In this document: in pieces, positions 1 to 9,554 of the stretch
Layout: each line of letters begins with the position of its first letter
How positions within the stretch are numbered: position 1 is the stretch's first letter
NCBI GenBank assembly: GCA_001970855.1
Contig: LSSN01001256.1
Location: forward strand, 1 to 18,338
DNA: 18,338 bases
Reading direction: 5' to 3'
DNA from: Smittium culicis
Taxonomy: Eukaryota > Kickxellomycota > Harpellomycetes > Harpellales > Legeriomycetaceae
The notes under the pieces: generated by a model
Told to the model about the DNA's origin: nothing
The model's database searches: none
Seen by the model: the letters and a program-made list of their open reading frames with translations, nothing else
Position numbers and translations under genes: made by a program

Positions 1-2298
1 TAATATATAAATTGATATAATTAAAAATATTGTCTTAATATTAATTTATTATTTAATATTTAACAATTAATTATTTTAAATATCGAATTTTAATGTGAAT
101 ATAGGCATTATTCTCTAATAGTAAAATCTATATTCAAGAATTTGAAATATATGAGTTAAATTAATAGGAATAATTATATATTTAAATTTTTACTGATAAT
201 TAGAATATCTATGTATAATCTCCAAGAGATATTAAAAAATCAAAAGAACTGATTATTAATTCTAAGAATTATTAAGCAATTAAAAAGTCTTTTATTAATT
301 TAAAAAGATAGATTGAAAAATTATTCATGAATTTAATAATTTGATTATCAAAGCGAAGAATTTTTTTCGTATCGATTCTGTAAGTTATAAATTTAATATA
401 ATTTTAAAAAAAATATATTGAGGTGCATAATAATTTTTAATTAATAATTATTACAGGAAAAATTTTATTAATTAACAGCTGATCTGATGAACTTCAAATA
501 CAATATGTTACTTATAATAAAAATTTAAGAAGATTTATAAATTTTAATAATTTTATTAGCCAAGCTCGAAATTTATGAACAAAATTAGAATTTAAATTCC
601 AGAAATAGGATATTGGATTATTTTATTAGTATTTTATACATTTTGGTTCTATTAATCTCATTTTAAATAAATTAAAATATTTTATGCAAATCTGCTCGCA
701 TTTTGTAATATAGAAAATTTTAAGATCTTGATTTTCTTTTTTTTTTTTTTGAATCTGGTTTCATCATATTTCATACTAATATTAATTAATCAATATAAGT
801 TTTCTTATATTTTTCTTATATTATTTTTATTTAATCGATTTTTTGATAAAGAAAATTGGGTAAAATTTAAATTAGTTAATTTTATATAATTACCAAGTAG
901 TTTCAAAAAAAAAATCATTGTTTATTTTTTAATTAATTGCAAAAATTAATAATTTTATCAAATATATAAATTTAACTCGAACGAAATGTAGGTTTTTTGA
1001 TGAATTATATTCTATGTTCTATCATGAGAATTATTTTTGTTAGGAATATGTGTGGAAATTTCATATTATATACTAGTGCTCTGCTTTTTGAGGCAAAAAC
1101 TCTGTAAGGGACTTTAATAATCTAAATAAATTCAATAATACTAGGAAGAATAGCTGTAAAAAATATAATGGAAGGAAAAAATAACTTAATAATTCAAATT
1201 CTTTTATTCTCGCTTTTGGCAAGTTGCATCGATTTATTATATTTACGAAATTTTAAACATAATTTGATTTCATAGAAAAATTTCAAAGTTATTTCTAGAC
1301 CAATTTTCATTTTATAATCACAAAACCTCTGAAAAATAATTATAAATTGGTGGAAAGTTTGTACTAATAAAATACGATTTTTTTAAGAAAATCACAAATG
1401 AAAAATAGCTTTATTTCTAATGAAATTTAACATATTTTGACTCAAATTTTTATCAGCTTTTCTAATTTAAATTTTATTTGGAAGAATATGAATTAAAATT
1501 TGTATTTTATTGGTTCGAACTCGGTATTTAACCTTTCAGTAAATTCTAACTCGACGGTTATACACTTATAGTAAAATTAACTACATTTAGTGTCGCCAAA
1601 AGGTATTCAGATATTTTCCCAGCAATCTGTTGATCATCTGTTATTATAATGATTTTGATATAAAATTAAGCTTTTAATGTCAAATAATAGATAACATTCA
1701 TAAAAAAATAGCCTTGACGATGGATTTGACCAGGGAATGAGTTATATGATATGAAGAAACTCATAAATTTATTTTCTATAGGCTACAATATATTTTCGGC
1801 TAACAAGTTTATATAATTAATTTATGATCTAATTTAATTAATTTAACTATTAATATTAATAGTTCGTTGATCAAGTTCATAAAATTAGATTAGGTCTATA
1901 AAAACCTTACTTAAAAACACTAATCATTTATTAAAATAATAAAAATAAATTACAGCTTCCAGAATTTTTTTCAGCGATATATTTAAAATAACAGTACAAA
2001 AAAGATTCTCAAGAGTAATTAAATGTGCATTATAGCTTTAATTTAGAAATTTTAAAATTGAACAATATCAGTTTATTCTATAAATTTAAAAGAAATAATA
2101 GATTATAATGAATTAATTCATATGGAGATTTATTAAAGCTAAGATTTTGTCACAAAGTGTCGAAAAATTTTAGATAGAAAAAAATAGCTGTTTGAATCGC
2201 ATATTTTGGTATAAATAATGGTATAAATAGTGAATCTACCATTACTGGAAAAAACTAACGCATATTTCAATTAATTTAAATCTTTATAAATTCTAATA
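1..2298. other. AT-rich region without a recognisable gene
   Basis: All frames on both strands are closed by frequent stops and no conserved protein motif is visible. The sequence is made of A/T tracts with a few less AT-rich patches, for example around 1510-1620 and 1710-1740, none of which reads as a coding exon I can support. The stretch ends exactly at the TA dinucleotide that flanks the transposon starting at 2299. I see no tRNA, satellite or paired inverted repeat here. Confidence 0.7.
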
Positions 2299-2495
2299 CA
2301 GGGTTTTGCATTCTATTTTGCAATAAAAATTTTTTCGCGTCTCAATTTTCAAAATTACGTAAGTAATTTCAAAACGATTTTACATTGCGTAATTTCAATT
2401 ATTCAAAGCTTTCATTCAGTTTTGCAAAGCCGCTCATTTGTGCGTGCAGAAGAAAAATTGGGGTCACTAAAAATCTACTTTAAAAAAATTTTTTA
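2299..2495 (+). repeat. Left terminal inverted repeat of the 2.4-kb transposon
   Basis: This repeat is the reverse complement of 4511-4707, with substitutions at 2301 (G here, T in the complement of the right end) and near 2464 (T here, G there) plus one extra A in the A-run near 2482. It contains three direct copies of TTTTGCA (2304, 2316 and 2420) and two copies of GTAATTTCAA farther in, as well as the palindrome TTACGTAA at 2355-2362. Such iterons inside a roughly 200-bp terminal repeat resemble the IR/DR layout of some Tc1-like elements, where the transposase binds an outer and an inner site. The binding role is inferred. Confidence 0.93.
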
Positions 2496-3135
2496 CAGTG
2501 CCATAAAAATTTGTAAATAAAAAAAAAGTTACAAGTCATATATAATTTTTTATTTCTCTTTTAATTTATAAAGTATTTCTCGATAAAACTATCGAGCTTA
2601 CATTAATTCTAAACTTTTATTCCGACTTATTTGTAACATTTAACTATTTATACATAGCACTGTATTAAATGATGCTAATAAAAATACACATCAACTAAAG
2701 CTAAATAGATTCGATTAATACGAGCCCATTACTCGAAACCGAAATATAAAAACTTTTAAATGTACATAAATACACTTTAAGAATTATTAAATTGTAATTA
2801 ATTTATAAAAATGTGTCAATTAAGAGTGAAGACTCTTTACTATTATATTTATAGCATTTTTACACTAAAATTTCATTAACAGGATATTATTAATTTATTT
2901 TAAATTATTATAATATTGCAAAGGGTTTTTTTCTTTTTATTATTTAATTTTAGTAAAATTTTGAAATAAATTAACTATTTAAACATCACTGATATATATA
3001 AAGCATAGTATTGCGTATTAGATATATAAAATAATAAATTTGTAATATGGTTCAATTATTTCTCTTCTTTCAGATAATATAAAGTATTTTTTCATGTTTT
3101 TATAATACCCATTACAATCCTCTCTTATTAAACTT

Positions 3136-4016
3136 TCAAATCCTTAATTTATTTATCAAAAATATCAGATTCGTTTTCAGGTATAGAATATCTGGCATAT
3201 TTTTTACCTTTGAAAACAAATTTCCAATAGGATTTAGAAAAGGGGAATACGGGGGTAAATATAAAAATTTAAATTTAGTAGTTTCAAAAAATTCCTTTAT
3301 GGTTTCTGTTTTATGTAATGCAAAATTATCCATAACTAAAATACCTCGTGCTATACCTTTGCAGTCGAGATAATTTATAAGATCCTTTATATAATTACAG
3401 AATGAATCTTACTTTTAGGCTACAATTCTCGGCTTTTAAAATTTAAATATATTTTTATTTACTGTGCAACAAGTCGATATATTTCTTGATCTTATCTTGT
3501 GTGATACGCAAACCGGACAAGTTCCTTTTTTAGATATCCCATATAAAGGTCTTAAAGAAACAGAAAATCCTACCTCATCAACGAAATAAAATACTTCTTA
3601 GTAATAATTGGCTGTATATTCGGTGTATGTTTTAGGATATTCCTTCCTGGTATTTAATTTTTTTTTCATCATTTCTTCTAATTGGAAAAATTCTACTTAT
3701 CCTTAAATTATAGAAAAATATTCATCAAGATCAATGTATTGTATAAATTGATAGCTTTATACCAAATTATTTTTTAACCATTTCTTTAGTTTCAATAAAT
3801 CTTAAGGTACAGTCATCATCTAATAAGCGTACTATAAAACTTTCAATTCCAATATTTATTTTTAAATTAATTGCTCCACCTTTAGGCTTTGGCTCAATTC
3901 TCGATTCTGATTGGTATGCTTTAATGATTTTTACACAGTATTTAATTAAGTGCTTAGATCTTCTGATATCTCGTTTGCGGGTTTTTATCTAATATAACCA
4001 AAAAATTACTCTTTCC
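3136..4016 (-). pseudogene. Degenerate IS630/DDE-3-like transposase
   Basis: Reading the minus strand from about 4016 downward gives a basic N-terminal region containing EPKPKGGAI, typical of the DNA-binding segment of IS630/Tc1 transposases. It then gives FVDEVGF with the first catalytic Asp (about 3565), VMDNFALHK with the second Asp (about 3330), and LPPYSPFLNPIGNLF, the family signature, near the end. Thirty-four residues separate the second Asp from the position where the DD34E Glu should be, but here it is Gly (GGA at 3223-3225). The reading frame shifts by one near 3780. Downstream of that shift at least seven in-frame stops occur, all TAA; a TAG and a TAA also lie near the N-terminal end. 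No start codon is certain. The enzyme cannot be functional; the family assignment is firm. Confidence 0.9.
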
Positions 4017-4510
4017 CTATCTTAAGTACTTGTAGCTTTATATTTAGTTTTTTAATTTTTTTTTTTTCAATACTTGAATTAAATATTTTTTGATAATTTA
4101 TTCAGGATGAATAATCACGATTATATATTTTATAATCATAAATGTAATTTAAAAAAAAAAAATTCGTTGAAATTTAAGAAAAACATTAAAACATACTATT
4201 TAATTATTTTTCTTTGAAGATTTTTCTTAATTTATTTTTGAAACAGTATATAATAATGAATTTTTGTTTTAAAATACTATATTAAGCCAAAGCAAAGATT
4301 TTTATTTATATCACGTATAAAATTAGAAAACTATTTATTTATTAAAAAAATTCAGATATTAAAGAATAAAATTATATAAAAAAAGTATATATAACGCGAG
4401 AATGTTTATAATGAATAAAAAAGTAAAGGGGTAGGTATACTAATTTCAAATATATAAAACGCGAAAATTTATTTTTTTAAAAAAGATAGATCGCAACTTT
4501 TTTTTTTTAT

Positions 4511-4707
4511 TTAAAAAATTTTTTAAAGTAGATTTTTAGTGCCCCCAATTTTTCTTCTGCACGCACAAATGAGCGGCTTTGCAAAACTGAATGAAAGCTT
4601 TGAATAATTGAAATTACGCAATGTAAAATCGTTTTGAAATTACTTACGTAATTTTGAAAATTGAGACGCGAAAAAATTTTTATTGCAAAATAGAATGCAA
4701 AACCATG
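4511..4707 (-). repeat. Right terminal inverted repeat of the 2.4-kb transposon
   Basis: This is the partner of the left repeat and matches its reverse complement over almost the full length. The outer end has CCATG before the flanking TA at 4708-4709, where the left end has CAGGG, so the terminal triplets differ by one base. The inner limit is blurred because both repeats run into A/T homopolymers. The mirrored TGCAAAA iterons lie at 4696-4702, about 4684-4690, and about 4580-4586. Confidence 0.93.
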
Positions 4708-5982
4708 TATAACTTATATAAAATATAATAAAAAAATTTATTAAAAGTTACTGTAAAAATAATAACTTGATTTTTATAATAGTAGTAGCACATTATCTCA
4801 AAATCGCCTGATATAATACCTTTGATTTTACATTGAGTAAAGTAATGCTATATATCATTAATATACCATTCAGATGAAATTTTCATTTATATTATCGTTA
4901 ATTTTATAGTATAAATTTTATTTAATATTATTAAACGCGTATTTTTTTAAAAAATTAAACAGTAACATTTTAATGATATAAAATTCATTTTTATAGTTTG
5001 AATACTATATCACTCATTGTTAATTTTGATTTACCCCCGAATTATCTTATATCTGATTATAATTATTCAATAAAATTTGATTTTCCTGACTAAAAGAAGA
5101 AATAATAAATAAAACGCTGATATTTTTTCGAAAATTTGACACACTTCAGTAATATCGAATTTATTAATTTTTAATTTCTCTACTATGATAAATTTAAAAC
5201 CCCAAAAATACTATAATAATAATATTTTCAAAATTTATAATCAATAAAATAATATTTATTTGAAAAAAATCTATTGATTTTATTAAAATTTAAATTATTT
5301 CACACAATTTTATCACCATCAGCCGTTTGATTCTGTAAATTCAATCTTCGAAAAAATTATTTGCATTGATTTTGTTATTTTTACATTCTGTGTATTTTAC
5401 TAAAGCATTTTTGCTTAGTATTTCCAGAAATTTGTTAGTCGAGCAAGAAAATTTAATAAATCTTTATTTCGCGTTTGCTTTCTTTGAGAAATTTAGTATT
5501 AAATGCAATTTTTGTATACACCTTAGTCAGAATTGAAAATATAGTTAACTCTCTTTGAAACGTGGTGATGCAGCTAATTTATCGCAATAGAAACCTATAA
5601 TTTGGTTGCTGAGCCAGTGTTATCTGAGAATTAATAAATTTACGCTATCAGAGTAATAAATATCGCACCTATGGATATTTTTTACTCCATATTGGGATCA
5701 CTTTTATGAAAAATTTGGACAGCGATTAAGAAAATTGTTTTTATTATATATTTTTAATTAATTATGATTTTATTTAATTCCTAAACTGAAAAGAAAGTAC
5801 CATAAAATGGTAAAAAAATTCAGTGATTTCGAGTTTTCACACTTTTATTAGGCAAAATATAGAAAAAAACACTATATATTAGATTAATAAAAACTTTATT
5901 CTATATTTATACCATAATAAAGTTAATTATAATTACATACATTATTAAAAAACTTCGCTATATATCTAGGTACACGGCGCAA

Positions 5983-6130
5983 ATAAATCCATGATAATTG
6001 TCTTTTCATGAATATTTTAAATAAAGAATTGACCATTGATATAGCTTATGAAGAATGATATTAAAAATTTTTTGGATTTAAAATTAATCTGGTCCCTTCT
6101 TATTCGATGAATAGCGTTTCAAAAATCTAT
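5983..6130 (+). pseudogene. Possible relic of a second IS630-like transposase
   Basis: Around 5991 a frame with one missing base would read MDNCLFHEYF, resembling the DN..(I/L)H motif at the second catalytic Asp. About 100 bp downstream another frame reads INLVPSYSMNSVSKI, which loosely follows the LPPYSPFLNPIE..FSK signature. The spacing is roughly 25 bp longer than in the intact family, frames change, and stops intervene. I found no inverted repeats around it. It could be chance similarity in AT-rich DNA; the resemblance of two motifs in the right order is the only support. Confidence 0.2.
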
Positions 6131-7915
6131 TAGTAAAAATCAAAATCGCCATTTTGTGCTATGCATGTATAGGCTGTTACGATATTTTGATGAATGAAAG
6201 TGAGCCCAGAAATCATTAAATTGTAATTTCCAACAATTGATCCAAATATCGAATCAAGTGGAAGCCTTCTGATTTTTAAAATAAAGACTATAGCTTTTTA
6301 GATGTCAATGTACATCTTTTGCTACTAGAACTACAAAAAAAAACTGCTATATATACACAAAAGATTCATTTCTCATTCTTTATCTATTTATATAAAATTT
6401 AGATTCTTTTTATTTTCTTATAAAAATTTCGTTTATTTTACAGTGTAATTATTTATAGTATTATATAAAAATATAATATTCACCCCACTTTCAGTAAATT
6501 AGATAGTTTCTTTAATCGATTTTAATGAACAATTAATGCTTTAAAATTCCAATATTTATTCTTTCACAGCGTTACTCCTTTATGAATAAAAATTATCAGA
6601 GCGAAAATATTTTACGAACTATTTCATAACCCATTTTCCTTAAAAAAAAACTATAAATCTTGATCGTAGACATGTATTTTTAAATTAACGCAATATTATA
6701 CTTTTTATTTATATAGAATCGATTTTTTGGTAAATTATATATATATTTATCAATAATATTTTAAAAAAAAAGTGTTATTTACTTATATAAACTCCTTTAG
6801 AGTATAAAGAGCCATGGGATATTAATTTAGAATTTGTATAAATAAAATCACATCAGCTTTGATACTTATTAACAATTCATTCATTTAATTAAATAAAATA
6901 TAATTGTATACAGCATTTTAAAAAATTTTTACAAAAAATAAAATTTACTTTTATATAGAATTTTTTTTTATTTTCATAATAATTATATAGGTATAATTTA
7001 CGGTATGTTTTTGATTTCTTAATGCCTATTTACGCGAAATAATTAATTATAATAATCGTATCAATGATTTCTAGTTTTTTGTAGTCTAACTAATAATTTA
7101 AATTTTATTTATTTTATATATACTACTGATACGCTATAATTACTAAATCAGTAAGTAATATGTAACTTGTAATTTTATATTTATAAAACTCACAAACTAA
7201 TAGAAAAATTATAATATTTGATATGGAAAACATCATAGTTTTAATTAAAAAAATCTTGAAATTCACGCCTATCTTTTGAACACATCTTGAGAAATGAATA
7301 AAAAATCCTCGAATTAAAATTAAACTCCTTAAAAATAACATACAATCTCGAGTTATATTCTAGCCTATATTTAAATAGTATTTGGAGCAAAATTTTAACT
7401 ATTTAATTTACATCTTTCGATAAAAATGATTAGCTAATATATCATATTGCGAATTATTATTATCATTGTCTTTATTTTTATATATATCTAAATTTAAAAT
7501 TAAAAAATATAACATTATACGCAAAGAATTAATTCAAGATTTCTAAAATTGTAAAATTGAGTTTTATGTTCTTTTATAATTTAATGATAAATATATTGGA
7601 AATTTATAACTATGCGCTTAAGCTAACATAAATAATTATTTACCATGTTATTTATACTTTATACCAGTTTATATCATAGTATATAATATTTATAAATCGA
7701 TACTACATTATTGCTATCTCATAATATTTTCTACAATTAATAACTTCACTTACTAGATAATTTTACTCTGATAAAATAATATTATAAAATCGATAAAAAA
7801 ATTTGATGAATGCGGATAGAAGGAAGTGAAGGTGAGGTGATAATATAAATTTAATTAATTAACAAGATAATATTCATATATAACAAAAAATTCTAATAAT
7901 TAAATTTAAATTTTA

Positions 7916-7932
7916 TTTGATTTTGATTTTGA
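7916..7932 (+). repeat. Short TTTTGA tandem repeat
   Basis: Nearly three consecutive TTTTGA units, the first lacking one T, followed by a TTTTTA variant. It is a minor simple-sequence repeat within AT-rich intergenic DNA and I see no associated gene. Confidence 0.7.
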
Positions 7933-8473
7933 TTTTTATATAAATTTTCTATTGGATTAGGAGCATTCGATACTATTTTTAATTCCACTTAATGGGTTTA
8001 AATACGAATCATATAAGGGGTTTCTTTATTTAATTATATCTATCGTGTCTTTAAGTATTATTTTAACAGAATGAATCAAAGTTCTTCCCAGAAAAAAAAT
8101 TAAGATAATAGCTAACAACGTAATTTATTTAAGGGCGTTTTAAATTTTGATTTTTTTTTTTTAAAATTATTGATGGTGCATTAATTAATTCATAAAATCA
8201 ATTCGAGAAAATAAGTCATAATTCTTCGATCAAAAATGAACAAAATCATATAGTTTTAAAGCGTTGATAATATCATTGTAGAGAAATTTAGTACTATGAG
8301 ACCATCCTTTCATCTAAATATTTATTAGCTTAATTTTACATTGAAATTAATTATTTCATACAAAGTATTTATATCACATTAGCTCGCTCAGGTATAGTGA
8401 TCTAGTAAAAATGATTTATTGATTTGCTGAGTATTAATCGAATGGATTTATTTGCTGCTATAATTAATGTAGT

Positions 8474-8722
8474 CCAATGAGCTGATTTAAAATTAAAAAA
8501 AAAATTTACATAAATTTAATTGAGTAAAGGCTTTTATCTGTATACCCTCAATACTAATGAATGGCCCAAAGAGATAAAGTGGCCAATCAAATAGGTATGA
8601 AAGATTGATTATTTTAGGCCTACCATCCGATTAACAGCTTGATGCTTCATATCCAATCATCTATTTTTATTCACCCAATAATCAGATCAAATTTTTATCG
8701 TAGAGTCGATGGTGATAATTGG
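8474..8722 (+). promoter_or_regulatory. CCAAT-box cluster upstream of the bL19m gene
   Basis: CCAAT occurs at 8474, 8583, 8653 and 8675 on the plus strand and once on the minus strand (ATTGG at 8718-8722), 160-410 bp before the start codon. In DNA this AT-rich about 0.3 such pentamers would be expected on both strands over this length, by simple base-composition arithmetic assuming 80% A+T. CCAAT is the site of the conserved Hap2/3/5 (NF-Y) complex, which in several fungi controls nuclear genes for mitochondrial proteins. A regulatory role here is inferred from the clustering and the downstream gene. Confidence 0.35.
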
Positions 8723-8862
8723 CTTGTCAATGGTTTTTAGAGATGATTTTTTAATATTTTTTTGTAAAATCTAATTGAAATTTTATTTTTGTTTTTAGTT
8801 GTAGTTTCAATTGCTTTTTTACCTTAAAAGTAGATCTTGGCATATTAAAATTATAGACTGTG

Positions 8863-8880
8863 ATAAATAAATAAATAAAT
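8863..8880 (+). repeat. ATAA microsatellite just before the bL19m start codon
   Basis: Four and a half ATAA units end four bases before the ATG at 8885. The tract would lie in or near the 5' untranslated region. Simple repeats of this kind vary in length between strains; a role in expression is not shown. Confidence 0.75.
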
Positions 8881-8884
8881 AGTT

Positions 8885-9554
8885 ATGAACATTTTAAGAT
8901 CAGGGCTCATTAGTGGGCTTTGCAAGCGCACCCAAATACCATTTTCTCGTTTTTTCCAGACAAGCGGTAAGATAAATTACATATTATTATACATTCTAAG
9001 GTTTGTAAATACCTTTAATAATTATTATAAATTAAATTATAGGATTTAGATCAGATATTTTAAAATCAGTAATAATCCCTAAACCCGAATTTCCTGTTCC
9101 TCTAAGACACCCTAAAGAGAAAAAAATAAGTATAATGAACACAATCAAGCGTGAATCTTTAAATCGCCTTGATCAAGACAATCGGTCTCTATTGTTTAAA
9201 AGAAGGGCTCCTGTAGCTCAAAGAATGAGCCCTGGCGATGCTGTTTTGGTCGAAAGCAGTAACAACTTGACAAATCCAGAGTTTACAACTCAGTTCATTG
9301 GAATAGTGATTGCGATCAATCGTCGAGGTCTTGATACTAGCTTCACTCTCCGAAACGTAATTTTAAAAGTAGGTGTCGAAATGAAATTTAAGGCCTTTTC
9401 GCCTTTAGTAAGAAAAATTACAGTTTTAAGGAAAGGCCGTGGATTTAGGAGAGCTAAGCTTTACTACTTACGCGACAGAGCTGGTAGCATCATTAAAGCC
9501 AAGGCCGCCAAAAAGCTTTCTGAAGCTTACAACAGCCAAAAAATATCTTTATAA
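8885..9554 (+). CDS. Mitochondrial large-subunit ribosomal protein bL19m, two exons
   Basis: Encodes a 197-residue nuclear-encoded mitochondrial ribosomal protein. Exon 1 is 8885-8966 and exon 2 is 9043-9554, with a split Gly codon (residue 28). The first 27 residues are basic and hydroxylated and end in RFFQTS, a typical matrix-targeting presequence. The bL19 core follows: GDAVLVE (92-98), FIGIVIAINRRGLDTSFTLR (112-131), then VEMKF and FSPLVRKI, and RRAKLYYLRDR (163-173), the family hallmark near the C-terminus. bL19 sits at the subunit interface of bacterial-type ribosomes. An in-frame ATG at 9135 also opens a 139-codon frame, but starting there would drop the presequence and skip a well-formed intron. 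No gene symbol is given because fungal names differ between species. Confidence 0.93.
8967..9042 (+). other. Spliceosomal intron of the bL19m gene
   Basis: A 76-nt, AT-rich intron starting GTAAGA and ending TTATAG. It is in phase 1: the last G of exon 1 joins GA of exon 2 to make Gly. Its removal fuses an open presequence exon to an open 30-codon stretch that leads into the bL19 core without a stop. TTCTAAG at about 8994-9000 is the best branch-site-like sequence but only loosely matches the consensus. Reading through the intron puts exon 1 out of frame and meets stops. Confidence 0.88.

Larger units (their letters stand above)
2299..4707 (-). mobile_element. Tc1/mariner-IS630 transposon with long TIRs and a dead transposase
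   Basis: This 2,409-bp element is bounded by inverted repeats of about 197 bp and flanked on both sides by TA (2297-2298 and 4708-4709), the target duplicated by the Tc1/mariner-IS630 superfamily. The outer end reads CA(G/T)GGTTTTGCATTC, and the superfamily commonly starts with CA. The only recognisable coding remnant inside is an IS630/DDE-3-type transposase on the minus strand, broken by many stops. Between each repeat and the remnant lie 500-600 bp of AT-rich sequence in which I see nothing. The repeats differ by two substitutions and a one-base indel, suggesting recent transposition, yet the gene is strongly decayed. The copy is therefore non-autonomous and was probably moved in trans. 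The boundaries are read directly from the sequence; the family follows from the motifs and TA sites. Confidence 0.9.
4708..8470. other. Long AT-rich intergenic region with no supported gene
   Basis: About 3.7 kb of very AT-rich sequence with scattered stops in every frame. A few patches are less extreme, notably 5530-5720 and 7800-7845, but none reads as a recognisable protein. A faint transposase-like trace near 5983-6130 is listed separately. A 72-codon open frame on the minus strand at 7123-7341 is a low-complexity hydrophobic translation of A/T-rich DNA and is not supported as a gene. Confidence 0.65.

Noticed and set aside
1512..1522. GGTTCGAACTC, a perfect-looking tRNA B-box
   Set aside because: No matching A-box, anticodon arm or acceptor stem can be drawn around it on either strand.
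3136..4016. An alternative genetic code that would rescue the transposase
   Set aside because: The three intact genes end in TAA, TGA and TAG, so the standard code holds in this genome, and reassignment would not fix the frameshift or the lost catalytic Glu.
7123..7341. Hydrophobic 72-codon frame on the minus strand
   Set aside because: Ile/Phe/Leu-rich translation expected from T-rich DNA; no conserved membrane-protein signature.
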